Assembly (NCBI GenBank): GCA_929200175.1
Contig: CAKMYR010000006.1
Coordinates: 1-25,046 of the forward strand
Direction: 5' to 3'
Length of the DNA: 25,046 nucleotides
Source: an uncultured Gammaproteobacteria bacterium
Lineage (GTDB): Bacteria; Pseudomonadota; Gammaproteobacteria; PS1; Pseudothioglobaceae
Both the position numbers and the translations under genes were made by a program. Positions within the stretch are counted from its first letter, which is position 1; each line of letters opens with the position of its first letter. A model generated the notes under the pieces. The model was not told where the DNA came from. It did not search any database and saw nothing but the letters and a program-made list of their open reading frames with translations. Positions 14,787-23,130 of this stretch are shown here, in pieces.

Positions 14787-16091
14787 TTATTTAACAACCT
14801 CATCTGGGATAACTACAGAATTTTTATCCACACTTTTATCATTAACAAAATGCAAAATTTTAACCATAGAAAAAGCCATAATTAATTTTGAATTAGGTAA
14901 TTCATAAACCAAATTAATATCGCCGTTGTGTTGATAATAATTTAATCCACATGGTTTTCCAGTTAACTTAATTTTTGGATTATTCTTCGCTAATAAAGCA
15001 AACTCACAACCAGCAGAAAATGTGCCACCATTCATTAATACTTCAATTTCTTTATTCCAATTATTTTTATTTGGCAGCATTAAATATTGCAAATGATCAT
15101 TTTTATTTGACAAAGATTTTCCATATATATCATTTAAATAGCTCTGAAGATCTATAACATCTTCTGGGTCCATATTAATTAAATTATTAGTATTAACTTT
15201 GTTACTAATAATTTTGGTTTGTATTCTTTGTTTAAAGGGCTTATCAGTTAAATAACTATACAATAAAATTGCATTTTCTCTTAAGCCGCCAGGATTATCT
15301 TGAACATCAATTATTATTTTTTTAATTTTTTTATCTTTTTTTAATTTTTTAAAAGTATCACTTAGAAAATTTTCAAAATTTTGCTGATTTTCAAAAATAA
15401 AAATATCAATATCTAATAAGAAAGTATCATCATTAATTTTTTTACCTGTATATGACAAAATTTCATCATCAAAGATATCTTTTCCATATTTAGCAGGTAT
15501 TTTTTTAGTTTTAATTGATGAATCTTTAGTACTTAAATATTTAAAAATAAAATCATTAGTTTCGCCATATAATAAGTAGTAATAAAGCGCAAAATTTTCT
15601 TTAATTTTATTATTTTTAAAATAGATATTATTAGCATCAGAAGAAATAATATCGCGCATATCCTTTAAAATATCATTAGGTTTTTTATCATTTATACTAA
15701 AAATTTTTCCTAAAAATTTTTCATCAACTAAATTTTTAGCGTAGATATCATTATCTTTGATGTTTATTTTTACTGGAATAATTTTTTTAGTTTCGGCAAT
15801 AAAACCAAAAAAACCTTCAGGCAATATAATATCAGCGTGTCCATCTCCAATCTTAGCATTTAATTTTGATAATTGAATAAATGCCTGTTCAATAGTGTCT
15901 ACTTCTTGATTGTAAATTTTATTAAATTCTGCTTTGAATTGTGGCTTAGAAATATAATCATATAAGCTAGGATGCATTTTTTCTAAATTAGTTTTGTATA
16001 TTAATAAATCTTGTTGCCAATCAGTTTTTTGATTGGAAGAAACATAAGGACATATAGTTATAAATATAGTAAAAAATATAATATTTTTCAT
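14787..16091 (-). CDS. Secreted S41-family (tail-specific type) peptidase
   Basis: The 434-residue product has an N-terminal signal peptide (MKNIIFFTIFITICPYVSS; no lipobox). The mature part resembles S41 C-terminal processing peptidases of the type without a PDZ domain: a helical lead (HPSLYDYISKPQF), DGHAD (83-87), a beta strand IIIDVQDNPGG (259-269) and the nucleophile region NGGTFSAG with Ser359. S41 enzymes use a Ser-Lys or Ser-His-Glu set; the base is not identified here. The substrate is unknown, but a periplasmic location is likely. It is divergent from the DUF2141/ABC cluster, sharing a 91-base promoter region, so the two may be regulated together. Confidence 0.78.
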   Translation of the reverse strand: MKNIIFFTIFITICPYVSSNQKTDWQQDLLIYKTNLEKMHPSLYDYISKPQFKAEFNKIYNQEVDTIEQAFIQLSKLNAKIGDGHADIILPEGFFGFIAETKKIIPVKINIKDNDIYAKNLVDEKFLGKIFSINDKKPNDILKDMRDIISSDANNIYFKNNKIKENFALYYYLLYGETNDFIFKYLSTKDSSIKTKKIPAKYGKDIFDDEILSYTGKKINDDTFLLDIDIFIFENQQNFENFLSDTFKKLKKDKKIKKIIIDVQDNPGGLRENAILLYSYLTDKPFKQRIQTKIISNKVNTNNLINMDPEDVIDLQSYLNDIYGKSLSNKNDHLQYLMLPNKNNWNKEIEVLMNGGTFSAGCEFALLAKNNPKIKLTGKPCGLNYYQHNGDINLVYELPNSKLIMAFSMVKILHFVNDKSVDKNSVVIPDEVVK

Positions 16092-16123
16092 GATGATTCT
16101 TGAAGTAGAAATTCGTTAGAAGT

Positions 16124-16153
16124 TTTACAAAATAAAATAATTTTAGTTATAAT
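16124..16153 (+). promoter_or_regulatory. Promoter of the DUF2141-ABC-barrel cluster
   Basis: TTTACA (16124-16129, 5 of 6 matches) and TATAAT (16148-16153) are 18 bases apart, one of the best sigma70 promoters in the window. A start near 16160 leaves about 23 bases before the ATG at 16183. Confidence 0.6.
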
Positions 16154-16167
16154 TAGCGATTATAACT
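16145..16167. promoter_or_regulatory. Perfect 9-bp dyad over divergent -10 boxes
   Basis: AGTTATAAT (16145-16153), spacer TAGCG, then the exact complement ATTATAACT (16159-16167). It contains TATAAT on the plus strand (16148-16153) and on the minus strand (16164-16159). The minus copy could serve the S41 peptidase with a leader of about 60 bases. The symmetry also suits a dimeric regulator. Both readings are inference. Confidence 0.45.
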
Positions 16168-16182
16168 TTTAAATATCACAAA

Positions 16183-16599
16183 ATGAAAATCATAACACTA
16201 GTAATAACACTTATTTTTATGTCTTTTAAAATTATGGCGGCTAACCTTGAAATAACAATTGATACTATCGATGATAATAAAGGCAATATTATGGTTGCTG
16301 TATATGGTGAAGAAAGTTCTGATAATTTTGTTGAAGACTCTCCTATTAAAGGAATTTCAATTCCTGCTCAAGAAGGAGAGGTATCACTTAATGTATCACT
16401 GCCTGCTGGAAATTATGCAATAGCAGCCTATCAAGATAAAAATCTTAACAATAAAATGGATAGGTATTTTTTTGGAAAACCTAAAGAGCCTTATGGTTTT
16501 TCTAATGATGCTAGAAGAGCATTTTCCGCTCCAAAATTTGAAGAAGCAAAATTTTCACTACCTGAAGAAGGAAAAAGTATAGTATTTAGCATCAGATAA
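16183..16599 (+). CDS. Secreted DUF2141 protein
   Basis: The 138-residue product has a signal peptide (cleavage likely after MSFKIMAA, near residue 20) and a single DUF2141 beta domain. The recognisable pattern is LPAGNYAIAAYQDKNLNNKMD, then FGKPKEPYGFSNDARR and FSAPKFEEAKF (about residues 74-125). The DKNLNNKMD stretch resembles a calcium-binding loop. DUF2141 proteins are periplasmic or outer-membrane linked and have no assigned role. It is the first gene of a five-gene cluster, with the ABC ATPase five bases downstream, so a link to that transporter is likely. Its strong promoter is at 16124-16153. Confidence 0.8.
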   Translation: MKIITLVITLIFMSFKIMAANLEITIDTIDDNKGNIMVAVYGEESSDNFVEDSPIKGISIPAQEGEVSLNVSLPAGNYAIAAYQDKNLNNKMDRYFFGKPKEPYGFSNDARRAFSAPKFEEAKFSLPEEGKSIVFSIR

Positions 16600-16604
16600 A
16601 CTTT

Positions 16605-17273
16605 ATGCTAATTAAACTTGAAAATATTAGTAAAGTTTTTAATAACGGAGATATATCTGTTACCGCTGTTGATGAAGTAGATCTTGAAATTGATAAGTAT
16701 TCTTTTATCGCTATTTCTGGACCTAGTGGCTCTGGCAAAAGTACATTGCTTAATATTATTGGTTTAATTGACACTGCTACAACAGGGAAATATTATTTTG
16801 ACGGTAATCTTGTTGATCATAATAACTCTAATCAAATAAATCTATTACGCTCTAATGATTTAGGTTTTATTTTTCAAAATTTTAATTTACTACCAGTACT
16901 AACTGCTACCGAAAATTTACAAATATCATCCTTATACAGCATTAAATCTAGCAAAGAAAGAAAGGAAAAAGCTGAACATTTATTAGAGCAAGTAGGATTA
17001 ATAGATAAAAAAGATAATTTTCCTAATCAGCTTTCTGGAGGCCAACAACAAAGAGTTGCGATAGCTAGAGCCTTAATGAGAAATGCAAAACTAGTACTTG
17101 CAGATGAGCCTACAGCTAACCTAGATTCAACTACTGCTCTTAATATAATTGAATTAATGCAAAAATTAAATCAAGATTTAGGTTGCGTGTTTTTATTCTC
17201 AACCCATGATGAAAAACTACTAAATCAAGTAAACACCATTATAAAAATTAAAGATGGGAGACTAGTTAAATGA
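16605..17273 (+). CDS. ABC transporter ATPase, MacB/LolD type
   Basis: This 222-residue ATPase powers a membrane transporter. It has Walker A GPSGSGKST (39-47), Q-loop Gln91, signature LSGGQ (143-147), Walker B LVLADE (163-168), the ANLD D-loop (171-174) and the switch His201 (STHD). The LLRSNDLGFIFQNFNLLPVLTA stretch is the hallmark of the MacB/LolD/FtsE branch that works with FtsX-type permeases. It overlaps the permease gene (ATGA at 17270-17273), so the two are co-translated. The true LolD of lipoprotein sorting is usually next to lolC/lolE; this one has other partners, so I give no gene symbol. Confidence 0.93.
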   Translation: MLIKLENISKVFNNGDISVTAVDEVDLEIDKYSFIAISGPSGSGKSTLLNIIGLIDTATTGKYYFDGNLVDHNNSNQINLLRSNDLGFIFQNFNLLPVLTATENLQISSLYSIKSSKERKEKAEHLLEQVGLIDKKDNFPNQLSGGQQQRVAIARALMRNAKLVLADEPTANLDSTTALNIIELMQKLNQDLGCVFLFSTHDEKLLNQVNTIIKIKDGRLVK

Positions 17274-18505
17274 TTGAATGGTTTAAAATAGCTTGGCGTA
17301 ATGTACTTAGAAATCATCGTCGCTCTATAGTTGCTATTTCTACAGTAGCTATAATAACTTCATCATTATTATTGTCTTATGGCTATATTAATTTTACTTT
17401 CTTTGGTTTATCTAATAATATTGTCAACGGCGGCTTGGGCAATATGCAAATTGCTGACAATAGACTATGGGAAAGCTTTGAATCTACTCCATTAGAATTT
17501 GGAATGAGCAATAAAAAAGCCGATGAATTAATTGTTGATTTGGAAAAAAATAAAGATGTAAAACGGGCGATGAAGCGCTTATTGTTTTCTGGAATCGCCT
17601 CTAATGGTGAAATATCAACAATATTTTCTGGCACTGGGCTTGAAAATAAAAAAGAAAAGCTGTTGCAAAGCCGTAGTCTATTAGAATCTATTATTAGTGG
17701 TAATACCTTAAGAAATACTGATAAAAATCCTTATCAAGTATTATTAGCTAAAGGCTTGGCAAGTAAATTACAAGCAAATATTGGAGATAATATAACTTTA
17801 TTGTCTACTACTATTTATGGAAGTATTAATGCAATTGATGTAATAGTAAAAGGTATTTATGATTCTGGCATCCCTGATACTAATCTTATTGAGCTAAAAA
17901 CTCCATTAGCACTTGCCCAAGAATTAATGCTAACAGAAAAGGTAAGTAGAATTGTAGTACAACTAGAAAATTTAGATGCTACAGAAAAAGTATTGCCAGA
18001 AATAAAAAATATAATTAGTGATGATGTAGGAGTTAGAACTTGGTATCAATTAGCGCCTTATTTTCGCTCTGTTGAAAATATATACTATAGCATATTTACA
18101 GTAATGACTACAATATTGTTGATATTGTCTTTGTTATCAATTAATAATGTTATGACAACATCAGTTAATGAGAGAATGCAAGAAATTGGCACTTTAAGAG
18201 CATTTGGAATTACCAAAAAAGATATTAAATTAAACTTTATATTTGAAGGATTAATTATAGGTTTTAGTGGTACTTTAATCGGTTCATTGTTAGGCTTTAT
18301 AATAGCTTTTACTGTCAGTCAATCAGGCTATATGATGCCACCTCCACCTGGTCGCTCGCAAGGATATCCGCTAATATTTATGCTAACTATAAATTCTACA
18401 TTAATTATTGCTTTTGGCTCTTCTATATTAGCTATGCTTGCTTCTTATTTGCCTATTAGCAAAGCCTTAAGGAAAAAAGTTGTTGATCAATTAAATTATG
18501 TCTAA
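17270..18505 (+). CDS. MacB/FtsX-type ABC transporter permease
   Basis: The 411-residue product has the four-helix layout of the MacB/LolE (type VII) family: helix 1 at about 20-42, a large periplasmic domain (about 43-268), then three helices at about 270-293, 325-350 and 370-397. The cytoplasmic coupling segment ERMQEIGTLRAFG (301-313) contacts the ATPase. The loop MMPPPPGRSQGYP (355-367) is a distinctive feature. Such permeases do not pump through a channel: they drive periplasmic movements that extract lipids, lipoproteins or substrates of a partner. No MacA-like or TolC-like partner is present. The stop overlaps the next gene by eight bases. Confidence 0.9.
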   Translation: MIEWFKIAWRNVLRNHRRSIVAISTVAIITSSLLLSYGYINFTFFGLSNNIVNGGLGNMQIADNRLWESFESTPLEFGMSNKKADELIVDLEKNKDVKRAMKRLLFSGIASNGEISTIFSGTGLENKKEKLLQSRSLLESIISGNTLRNTDKNPYQVLLAKGLASKLQANIGDNITLLSTTIYGSINAIDVIVKGIYDSGIPDTNLIELKTPLALAQELMLTEKVSRIVVQLENLDATEKVLPEIKNIISDDVGVRTWYQLAPYFRSVENIYYSIFTVMTTILLILSLLSINNVMTTSVNERMQEIGTLRAFGITKKDIKLNFIFEGLIIGFSGTLIGSLLGFIIAFTVSQSGYMMPPPPGRSQGYPLIFMLTINSTLIIAFGSSILAMLASYLPISKALRKKVVDQLNYV

Positions 18506-19193
18506 TTATTTAAAATTTTTACTATTATTTTTATTTTCAAGCACTATACTTGCAAATTCAGAAAAGTTATTATTAGAAGCAGTTGATAAATATCGCTCAC
18601 CTTATTTGAGTACAAAAATGGATATTTCAATTACGGCATATAAAGATAATTCAGCTACCGGAAATGACAAATACGAAGTTTATCATCATAATGGTGAAAG
18701 TTTAGTATTAATTATTTCTGGAGCTAGTAAAGGAAACCGTGTTTTATTAAGCAATAAGGGCATGTATGTAGCAGTTAAAAAATCTTCTAGAGCTATTCGT
18801 ATTACGCCAATTCAGCGCTTATTAGGGCAGGCTTCTTATGGTGATTTAGCTTCATTAAAATTTTCTGATGATTACAATGCTAAAATATTAAGAGAAGAGC
18901 AAGATACTATTGTATTAGAGCTAAATTCTAAAAGCAAAAAATCAACCTATACAAAAATTCATTTATGGATTGATAAAGATAAACACTATCCTATTAAGGC
19001 TGATGCATACCTAGCTAGTGGCAAAATTTACAAAATTATCCATTATTCGCTCAAAGATAATTTAATTAATAATATTACTTACACCGATCCTAAAATAAAT
19101 AATAAAAAAACTGTAATGAGTATTTTAAAGATTGAGAAGAAAAAATTATCAAAACGCTTTTTTACTAGCTCAGGAATGAAAGGCAAAATTTAA
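18498..19193 (+). CDS. Periplasmic LolA-like (outer membrane lipoprotein-sorting type) protein
   Basis: The 231-residue product has a signal peptide (first 18-20 residues, SSTILAN) and then a fold like that of LolA-type carriers with an open half-barrel. The stretch GNRVLLSNKGMYVAVKKSS and the RITPIQRLLGQASYGDLASLKFS segment (about 79-123) fit the family annotated as outer membrane lipoprotein-sorting protein (LolA-like). The canonical LolA is usually encoded near ftsK/rarA, so this is probably a paralogue. It overlaps the permease gene and is followed four bases later by a barrel gene. I infer that it carries a hydrophobic cargo from permease to outer membrane. Confidence 0.78.
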   Translation: MSNYLKFLLLFLFSSTILANSEKLLLEAVDKYRSPYLSTKMDISITAYKDNSATGNDKYEVYHHNGESLVLIISGASKGNRVLLSNKGMYVAVKKSSRAIRITPIQRLLGQASYGDLASLKFSDDYNAKILREEQDTIVLELNSKSKKSTYTKIHLWIDKDKHYPIKADAYLASGKIYKIIHYSLKDNLINNITYTDPKINNKKTVMSILKIEKKKLSKRFFTSSGMKGKI

Positions 19194-19197
19194 TTTT

Positions 19198-20400
19198 ATG
19201 AAAAAATATGCTTTAATTATTTGTCTATTTATAGTTGAAGCAGCAAGTGCAAAAATTATTGATGAGATAAATATACTTGCAAATCATACTAAAACTAATC
19301 TTTCTGATATTTGGACACACGAAGCAATAGATAGTTCATTGCAAAACAATTTAGTCTATGATATTAACCTTAATGGTAATATTTCACAGCTTATATATGA
19401 TTTAAACTATAAAGATAAAGAAAATAAATTATCTATAAATTCTATGTATGTAGATTTTGACTTAAATGATAATTTAAGCTTTCGTGTTGGTAAATTTATT
19501 GAAAATTGGCAAATTGGATATGCCTTTAATCCTCTTACAGTTACTGATCCTTATTATAAAACAAACTCTTTATTGCCGTTACCGGGGATAAATGCTGTTT
19601 TAATGAATTATAATTTTGAAAATGGCAACAGCATTAATTTTTATACCAATAACGATGATAATAAGCTTAATTCGGTTTTAGGTTATGGCTATAATTCTAG
19701 CGCTATTAGGTTTAATTATATTCTAAATCAAAATAGTGATTTAAGCATAATAACACATAAAAAAGAAGGTAGTGAATTAGGAATAGGAGCTGGGGTTCGC
19801 TCAATTATTGGTGATAATTTAAAGGTTTATGGATCTTTTTTTACTCGTAAAGGGACAACACTAGCAACTCATCTTGGTATAGTAAATAATAATCCAAATC
19901 TAATTGCTACAACTAATCCAATAGGTCAATATAGAAATAATGACGGCAAGAATTATCCAAGACTAATGTTAGGATTACAATATACAACAAATAATAATCT
20001 TGACATAATCATAGAGGCAAATTATGACAAAAGAGGGATGAATGATAATGAGTGGGATACTTATAAATCATTAATCAATAATCATAAAAATCTTCCCTTG
20101 CCAGCTAGTAAAAATTTAGCTTGGGATTTTTCTTTAGTTAGCCCAAGAGGATTAAGACAAAATTATTATTTTATTCGTTTAAGTACACCAATAACTGAAA
20201 AATATAATGTTAGTTTTAGTCAACGAATAGCTAAGGATTTATCAGCAATAAATAATATTGAATTAAATTACAATGTAAATGACAATATTTTGTTTAATAT
20301 TTTATTTTCAAAAACTACCGGTAAAGCTCAAAGCGAATACCAAAGTTATTTTCCATATGATCAAGAATTAAGCGTTAATCTTGTGTATAGCTTTAATTAA
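19198..20400 (+). CDS. Predicted outer-membrane beta-barrel protein
   Basis: The 400-residue product starts with a signal peptide (MKKYALIICLFIVEAASA) and continues as alternating polar and hydrophobic strands with Asn/Asp-rich turns. Examples are NSMYVDFDLNDNLSFRVGKF, NYNFENGNSINFYTNND and the final strand ELSVNLVYSFN, with an aromatic residue just before the C-terminus. This is the pattern of an outer-membrane barrel of perhaps 16-18 strands. The VGKFIENWQIGYAFNPL motif resembles the entry region of porin-like DUF1302-type barrels, but I do not recognise the family with confidence. It ends two bases short of the cysG stop and closes the five-gene cluster. Confidence 0.65.
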   Translation: MKKYALIICLFIVEAASAKIIDEINILANHTKTNLSDIWTHEAIDSSLQNNLVYDINLNGNISQLIYDLNYKDKENKLSINSMYVDFDLNDNLSFRVGKFIENWQIGYAFNPLTVTDPYYKTNSLLPLPGINAVLMNYNFENGNSINFYTNNDDNKLNSVLGYGYNSSAIRFNYILNQNSDLSIITHKKEGSELGIGAGVRSIIGDNLKVYGSFFTRKGTTLATHLGIVNNNPNLIATTNPIGQYRNNDGKNYPRLMLGLQYTTNNNLDIIIEANYDKRGMNDNEWDTYKSLINNHKNLPLPASKNLAWDFSLVSPRGLRQNYYFIRLSTPITEKYNVSFSQRIAKDLSAINNIELNYNVNDNILFNILFSKTTGKAQSEYQSYFPYDQELSVNLVYSFN

Positions 20401-20402
20401 AA

Positions 20403-21779
20403 TTAATCAAACCAATTAAGTTTTTCTCTTAGCTTAACAACATTGCCTACTATTAACAAAGTTGGGGCATGGATGGTTTTGTTATCAACTAAATTGGGTA
20501 ATTTAGCTAAGGTAGTAACATAGACTTTATGTTCTGGAGTTGTTCCTTTTTCAATTAAAGCAACTGGCATATCTTTAGCCATGCCGTGTTTTATCAGTTG
20601 TTTAGATAAATTTTTACAACCATTTAATGCCATATAAAATATAATAGTTTGTTGCTCTTTTGCTAATTCGTGCCATGGTAAGTTTATATCATTATTCTTT
20701 AAATGCCCTGTAACAAAGCGACAAGACTGTGAATAATCTCTATGTGTTAGCGGAATCCCAGAATATGCAGAACAACCTAGAGCAGCTGTAATACCGGGCA
20801 CAACTTGAAATGGAATATTATTTTCTGCTAGAGTTTCAATTTCTTCTCCGCCTCTGCCAAAAATAAATGGATCTCCACCTTTAAGACGACAAACTCTTTT
20901 GCCTTGTTTAGATAAATTAACTAATAATGAATTAATACCATCTTGATTAATACTATGATTGTTTGGCTTTTTACCTACATAAATTAATTCTGCATCACGC
21001 CTTACTAATTCAAGTATAGGCTTAAATACTAGCCTGTCATATAATACTACATCAGCTTGCTGCATTAACCGAAGCGCCTTAAAAGTTAATAAATCTGGAT
21101 CTCCTGGTCCTGCTCCAATTAAATAAACTTCTCCTATTTCGCTAAACTCAATATCATTAATTTGTTTTTTAAGAATAGCTTTAGCTTCATTAGTTTTACC
21201 AATAAAGACTTTTTCAGCAACAACTCCTGATAAGGTTTTTTCCCAAAAATAACGCCTATCTTTAGCATTAACAAACTTATTTTTAACAATTTCTCTAAAA
21301 TCTCCAACTAATTGCGCTAATTTACCATAGGCATTAGGAATAGTGCTTTCTAGTTTTGCTCGTATTAAACGCGCTAGAACTGGGGCTTTTGCAGATGAAG
21401 AAATAGCAATTACAATTGGCGATCTATCAACTATAGATGGCATTATAAATGAGCATAAATCTGGACTATCAACAACATTAACTAAAATATTATTTTTTTT
21501 AGCTAGCTTGGCAATTTCAGTATTTAAAACATCTTTATTAGTTGCAGCAATAATTAATGCTTTGTCCTTAATATCTTCTTTGGAAAAAGGTTTTTCAATA
21601 TATTGAATTTTATTATTATTAGCTAATTCTCTAACTTGTATTCCACATTTTTTTGCGACACAAACAACTGATGCTTTAGCTTTTAATAATAAATTAATTT
21701 TCCTATACGCAATATCTCCTGCGCCTACTACTAGGCAAGACTTTTTATTAATATCAACAAAAATAGGCAAGTATTCCAT
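20403..21779 (-). CDS. cysG: Siroheme synthase, trifunctional
   Basis: CysG makes siroheme from uroporphyrinogen III. The C-terminal half methylates it (GAGPGDPDLLT at 222-232, GGDPFIFGRGGEE at 301-313, PGITAALGCSAYSGIPLTHRDYSQS from 328). The N-terminal half is the NAD-dependent dehydrogenase and ferrochelatase, with a Rossmann loop VVGAGDIAYRK (17-27) and the conserved Asp104 in NVVDSP. The 458 residues match E. coli CysG (457). The start is taken at the ATG at 21779 (MEYLPIFVDI), which aligns with E. coli MDHLPIF; an upstream in-frame start at 21809 would add ten unrelated residues. Siroheme is needed for sulfite or nitrite reductases, including the reverse Dsr route of sulfur oxidisers. 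It converges on the barrel gene with a two-base gap. Confidence 0.95.
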   Translation of the reverse strand: MEYLPIFVDINKKSCLVVGAGDIAYRKINLLLKAKASVVCVAKKCGIQVRELANNNKIQYIEKPFSKEDIKDKALIIAATNKDVLNTEIAKLAKKNNILVNVVDSPDLCSFIMPSIVDRSPIVIAISSSAKAPVLARLIRAKLESTIPNAYGKLAQLVGDFREIVKNKFVNAKDRRYFWEKTLSGVVAEKVFIGKTNEAKAILKKQINDIEFSEIGEVYLIGAGPGDPDLLTFKALRLMQQADVVLYDRLVFKPILELVRRDAELIYVGKKPNNHSINQDGINSLLVNLSKQGKRVCRLKGGDPFIFGRGGEEIETLAENNIPFQVVPGITAALGCSAYSGIPLTHRDYSQSCRFVTGHLKNNDINLPWHELAKEQQTIIFYMALNGCKNLSKQLIKHGMAKDMPVALIEKGTTPEHKVYVTTLAKLPNLVDNKTIHAPTLLIVGNVVKLREKLNWFD

Positions 21780-21854
21780 GAGTATAAATAAACTATTAGA
21801 TAAAACCAAAACTTTAACACAACTTAGATTATTATGTTAAAAATAAATTATTAA

Positions 21855-22523
21855 TCACAAAAATTGTTTAGCTAGCTTAATATTAATTTTATTTTTTTGT
21901 TGTAGTGAAATTTTATCTAATTTGTCAATAAAATCTAATAATTCTGTTAAATCTCTTGAATAATGTTTGAATAAATAACTATAAATATTTTTATCTACTT
22001 TTAAGTTTCTATCTCGCATTTTGCTTTCAAGAACATTTATTTTATCGTAATCACTTAAAGCTGTTAAAGAAAACATAAATGTAGAAGATAACCTAGTTTT
22101 CAAATCTTTAAAAAAATTTAAATTATTAGGTAAATCTTGGGCGCTAACAATCAACTTGGTAGATGAAAGTTTTATTTTATTAAAAATTTCAAACAACTCG
22201 TATTGTTGAGTTAAATTTAAATAATCAATATTATCAAAGCACACCCAATCAAATGAATCAAGTTTAGGTATTGTTTTATTTGATATCTCTTGTTTAGGAT
22301 CAATATACGCAGCTTTTAAGTTTTTGGCTACTGCTTTAAATACAGACCCTTGTAATAAATGAGTTTTGCCGCTAGATTTGCCACCGTAAATATAAACTAA
22401 ACATGATTTTTTTTGATTAAATAGACTATTTATAAAATCAGCTACTTGCTTATTATCGGTGCCAACAAAATTACTTAACAACATTTTTGAATTTAACAAA
22501 ATTGGTAAATCTAGTTGATTCAT
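21855..22523 (-). CDS. hda: DnaA regulatory inactivator Hda
   Basis: Hda, with the beta clamp, triggers ATP hydrolysis on DnaA and so prevents over-initiation. The 222-residue product is a short AAA+ domain with Walker A GGKSSGKT (47-54), a DnaA-like Walker B region (VCFDNIDYL) and an arginine-finger region. The N-terminus MNQLDLPI contains the clamp-binding motif QLxLP that is characteristic of Hda, which fixes the start at 22523. A start at 22565 would place that motif internally. The ATG overlaps the pgsA stop (TAATG), so the two are coupled. The same pgsA-hda pairing is frequent in gammaproteobacteria. Confidence 0.9.
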   Translation of the reverse strand: MNQLDLPILLNSKMLLSNFVGTDNKQVADFINSLFNQKKSCLVYIYGGKSSGKTHLLQGSVFKAVAKNLKAAYIDPKQEISNKTIPKLDSFDWVCFDNIDYLNLTQQYELFEIFNKIKLSSTKLIVSAQDLPNNLNFFKDLKTRLSSTFMFSLTALSDYDKINVLESKMRDRNLKVDKNIYSYLFKHYSRDLTELLDFIDKLDKISLQQKNKINIKLAKQFL

Positions 22524-23083
22524 TAATGTTTTTGTCGGCTTGTAATTTTTTTTAAGACAATCCAAATATAATCAACTCCACTTAACAATGTTGCAGTCAT
22601 AGTTGAAATAATAATTACAGTTTTCCATTTGTCTATAGCTGGATAAATTTGATTAACTAATAAAAAAATAATTAAAAAAATCTGTAGTATTGTATTAATT
22701 TTAGATAAATTAGATGGAGTTAATAAAACATCTTGTTGTTGATTTTGCAAATAAAAATATTTAGTACCTAAAATAATAATTATATCTCTAATAAGTATAA
22801 TGCTAAACAGCCACCAAGGCAATAAACCAACAATTGAAAGCGTCATAAAAGTACCGACCAATAATAGCTTATCTGCTATTGGATCAATAATAGAGCCTAG
22901 TCTGCTTTGCAATTTAAAGTATTTAGCAATCCAGCCATCTATTGCATCAGTTAATCCTGCGATTAAAAATAAAACAAGTGCTAAAAAATAATTATTATTT
23001 AATAATGCTATTATTATTGGCACTGTTAAAATAATGCGTAAAACTGATATAAGATTAGGTAAATTAGAAAAACTAAAGGGCAC
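22523..23083 (-). CDS. pgsA: CDP-diacylglycerol-glycerol-3-phosphate 3-phosphatidyltransferase
   Basis: PgsA makes phosphatidylglycerophosphate, the first committed step to phosphatidylglycerol and cardiolipin. The 186-residue membrane protein has the CDP-alcohol phosphotransferase motif DxxDGxxA(K/R)x8GxxxDxxxD with D46, D49, G50, A53, K54, G63, D67 and D71. The motif's usual Arg is Lys54. Several hydrophobic helices follow. The start is GTG at 23083, chosen because the N-terminal FSNLPNLISVLRI matches the family and no ATG is available upstream in frame. Acidic phospholipids stimulate DnaA, so pairing with hda has a functional logic. Divergent purM begins 47 bases away. Confidence 0.92.
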   Translation of the reverse strand: MPFSFSNLPNLISVLRIILTVPIIIALLNNNYFLALVLFLIAGLTDAIDGWIAKYFKLQSRLGSIIDPIADKLLLVGTFMTLSIVGLLPWWLFSIILIRDIIIILGTKYFYLQNQQQDVLLTPSNLSKINTILQIFLIIFLLVNQIYPAIDKWKTVIIISTMTATLLSGVDYIWIVLKKITSRQKH

Positions 23084-23112
23084 GCTAACTATATATTATA
23101 TAAAATTAAATC

Positions 23113-23120
23113 ATTATACT
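23113..23120. promoter_or_regulatory. Overlapping divergent -10 boxes of pgsA and purM
   Basis: Plus-strand TATACT (23115-23120) is 10 bases before the purM ATG. Minus-strand TATAAT (23118-23113) is about 30 bases before the pgsA GTG; a second minus-strand TATAAT lies at 23100-23095. The two -10 boxes share four bases, so both promoters could not be occupied at once. The -35 regions are weak. Confidence 0.45.
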
Positions 23121-23130
23121 GGAAAATTAA

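Noticed and set aside
21780..21809. Longer cysG start adding ten residues
   Set aside because: MEYLPIF aligns to the E. coli N-terminus and the extra residues have no counterpart.
22524..22565. Longer hda start
   Set aside because: The clamp-binding QLDLP motif belongs at the very N-terminus, and the ATG at 22523 couples to the pgsA stop.
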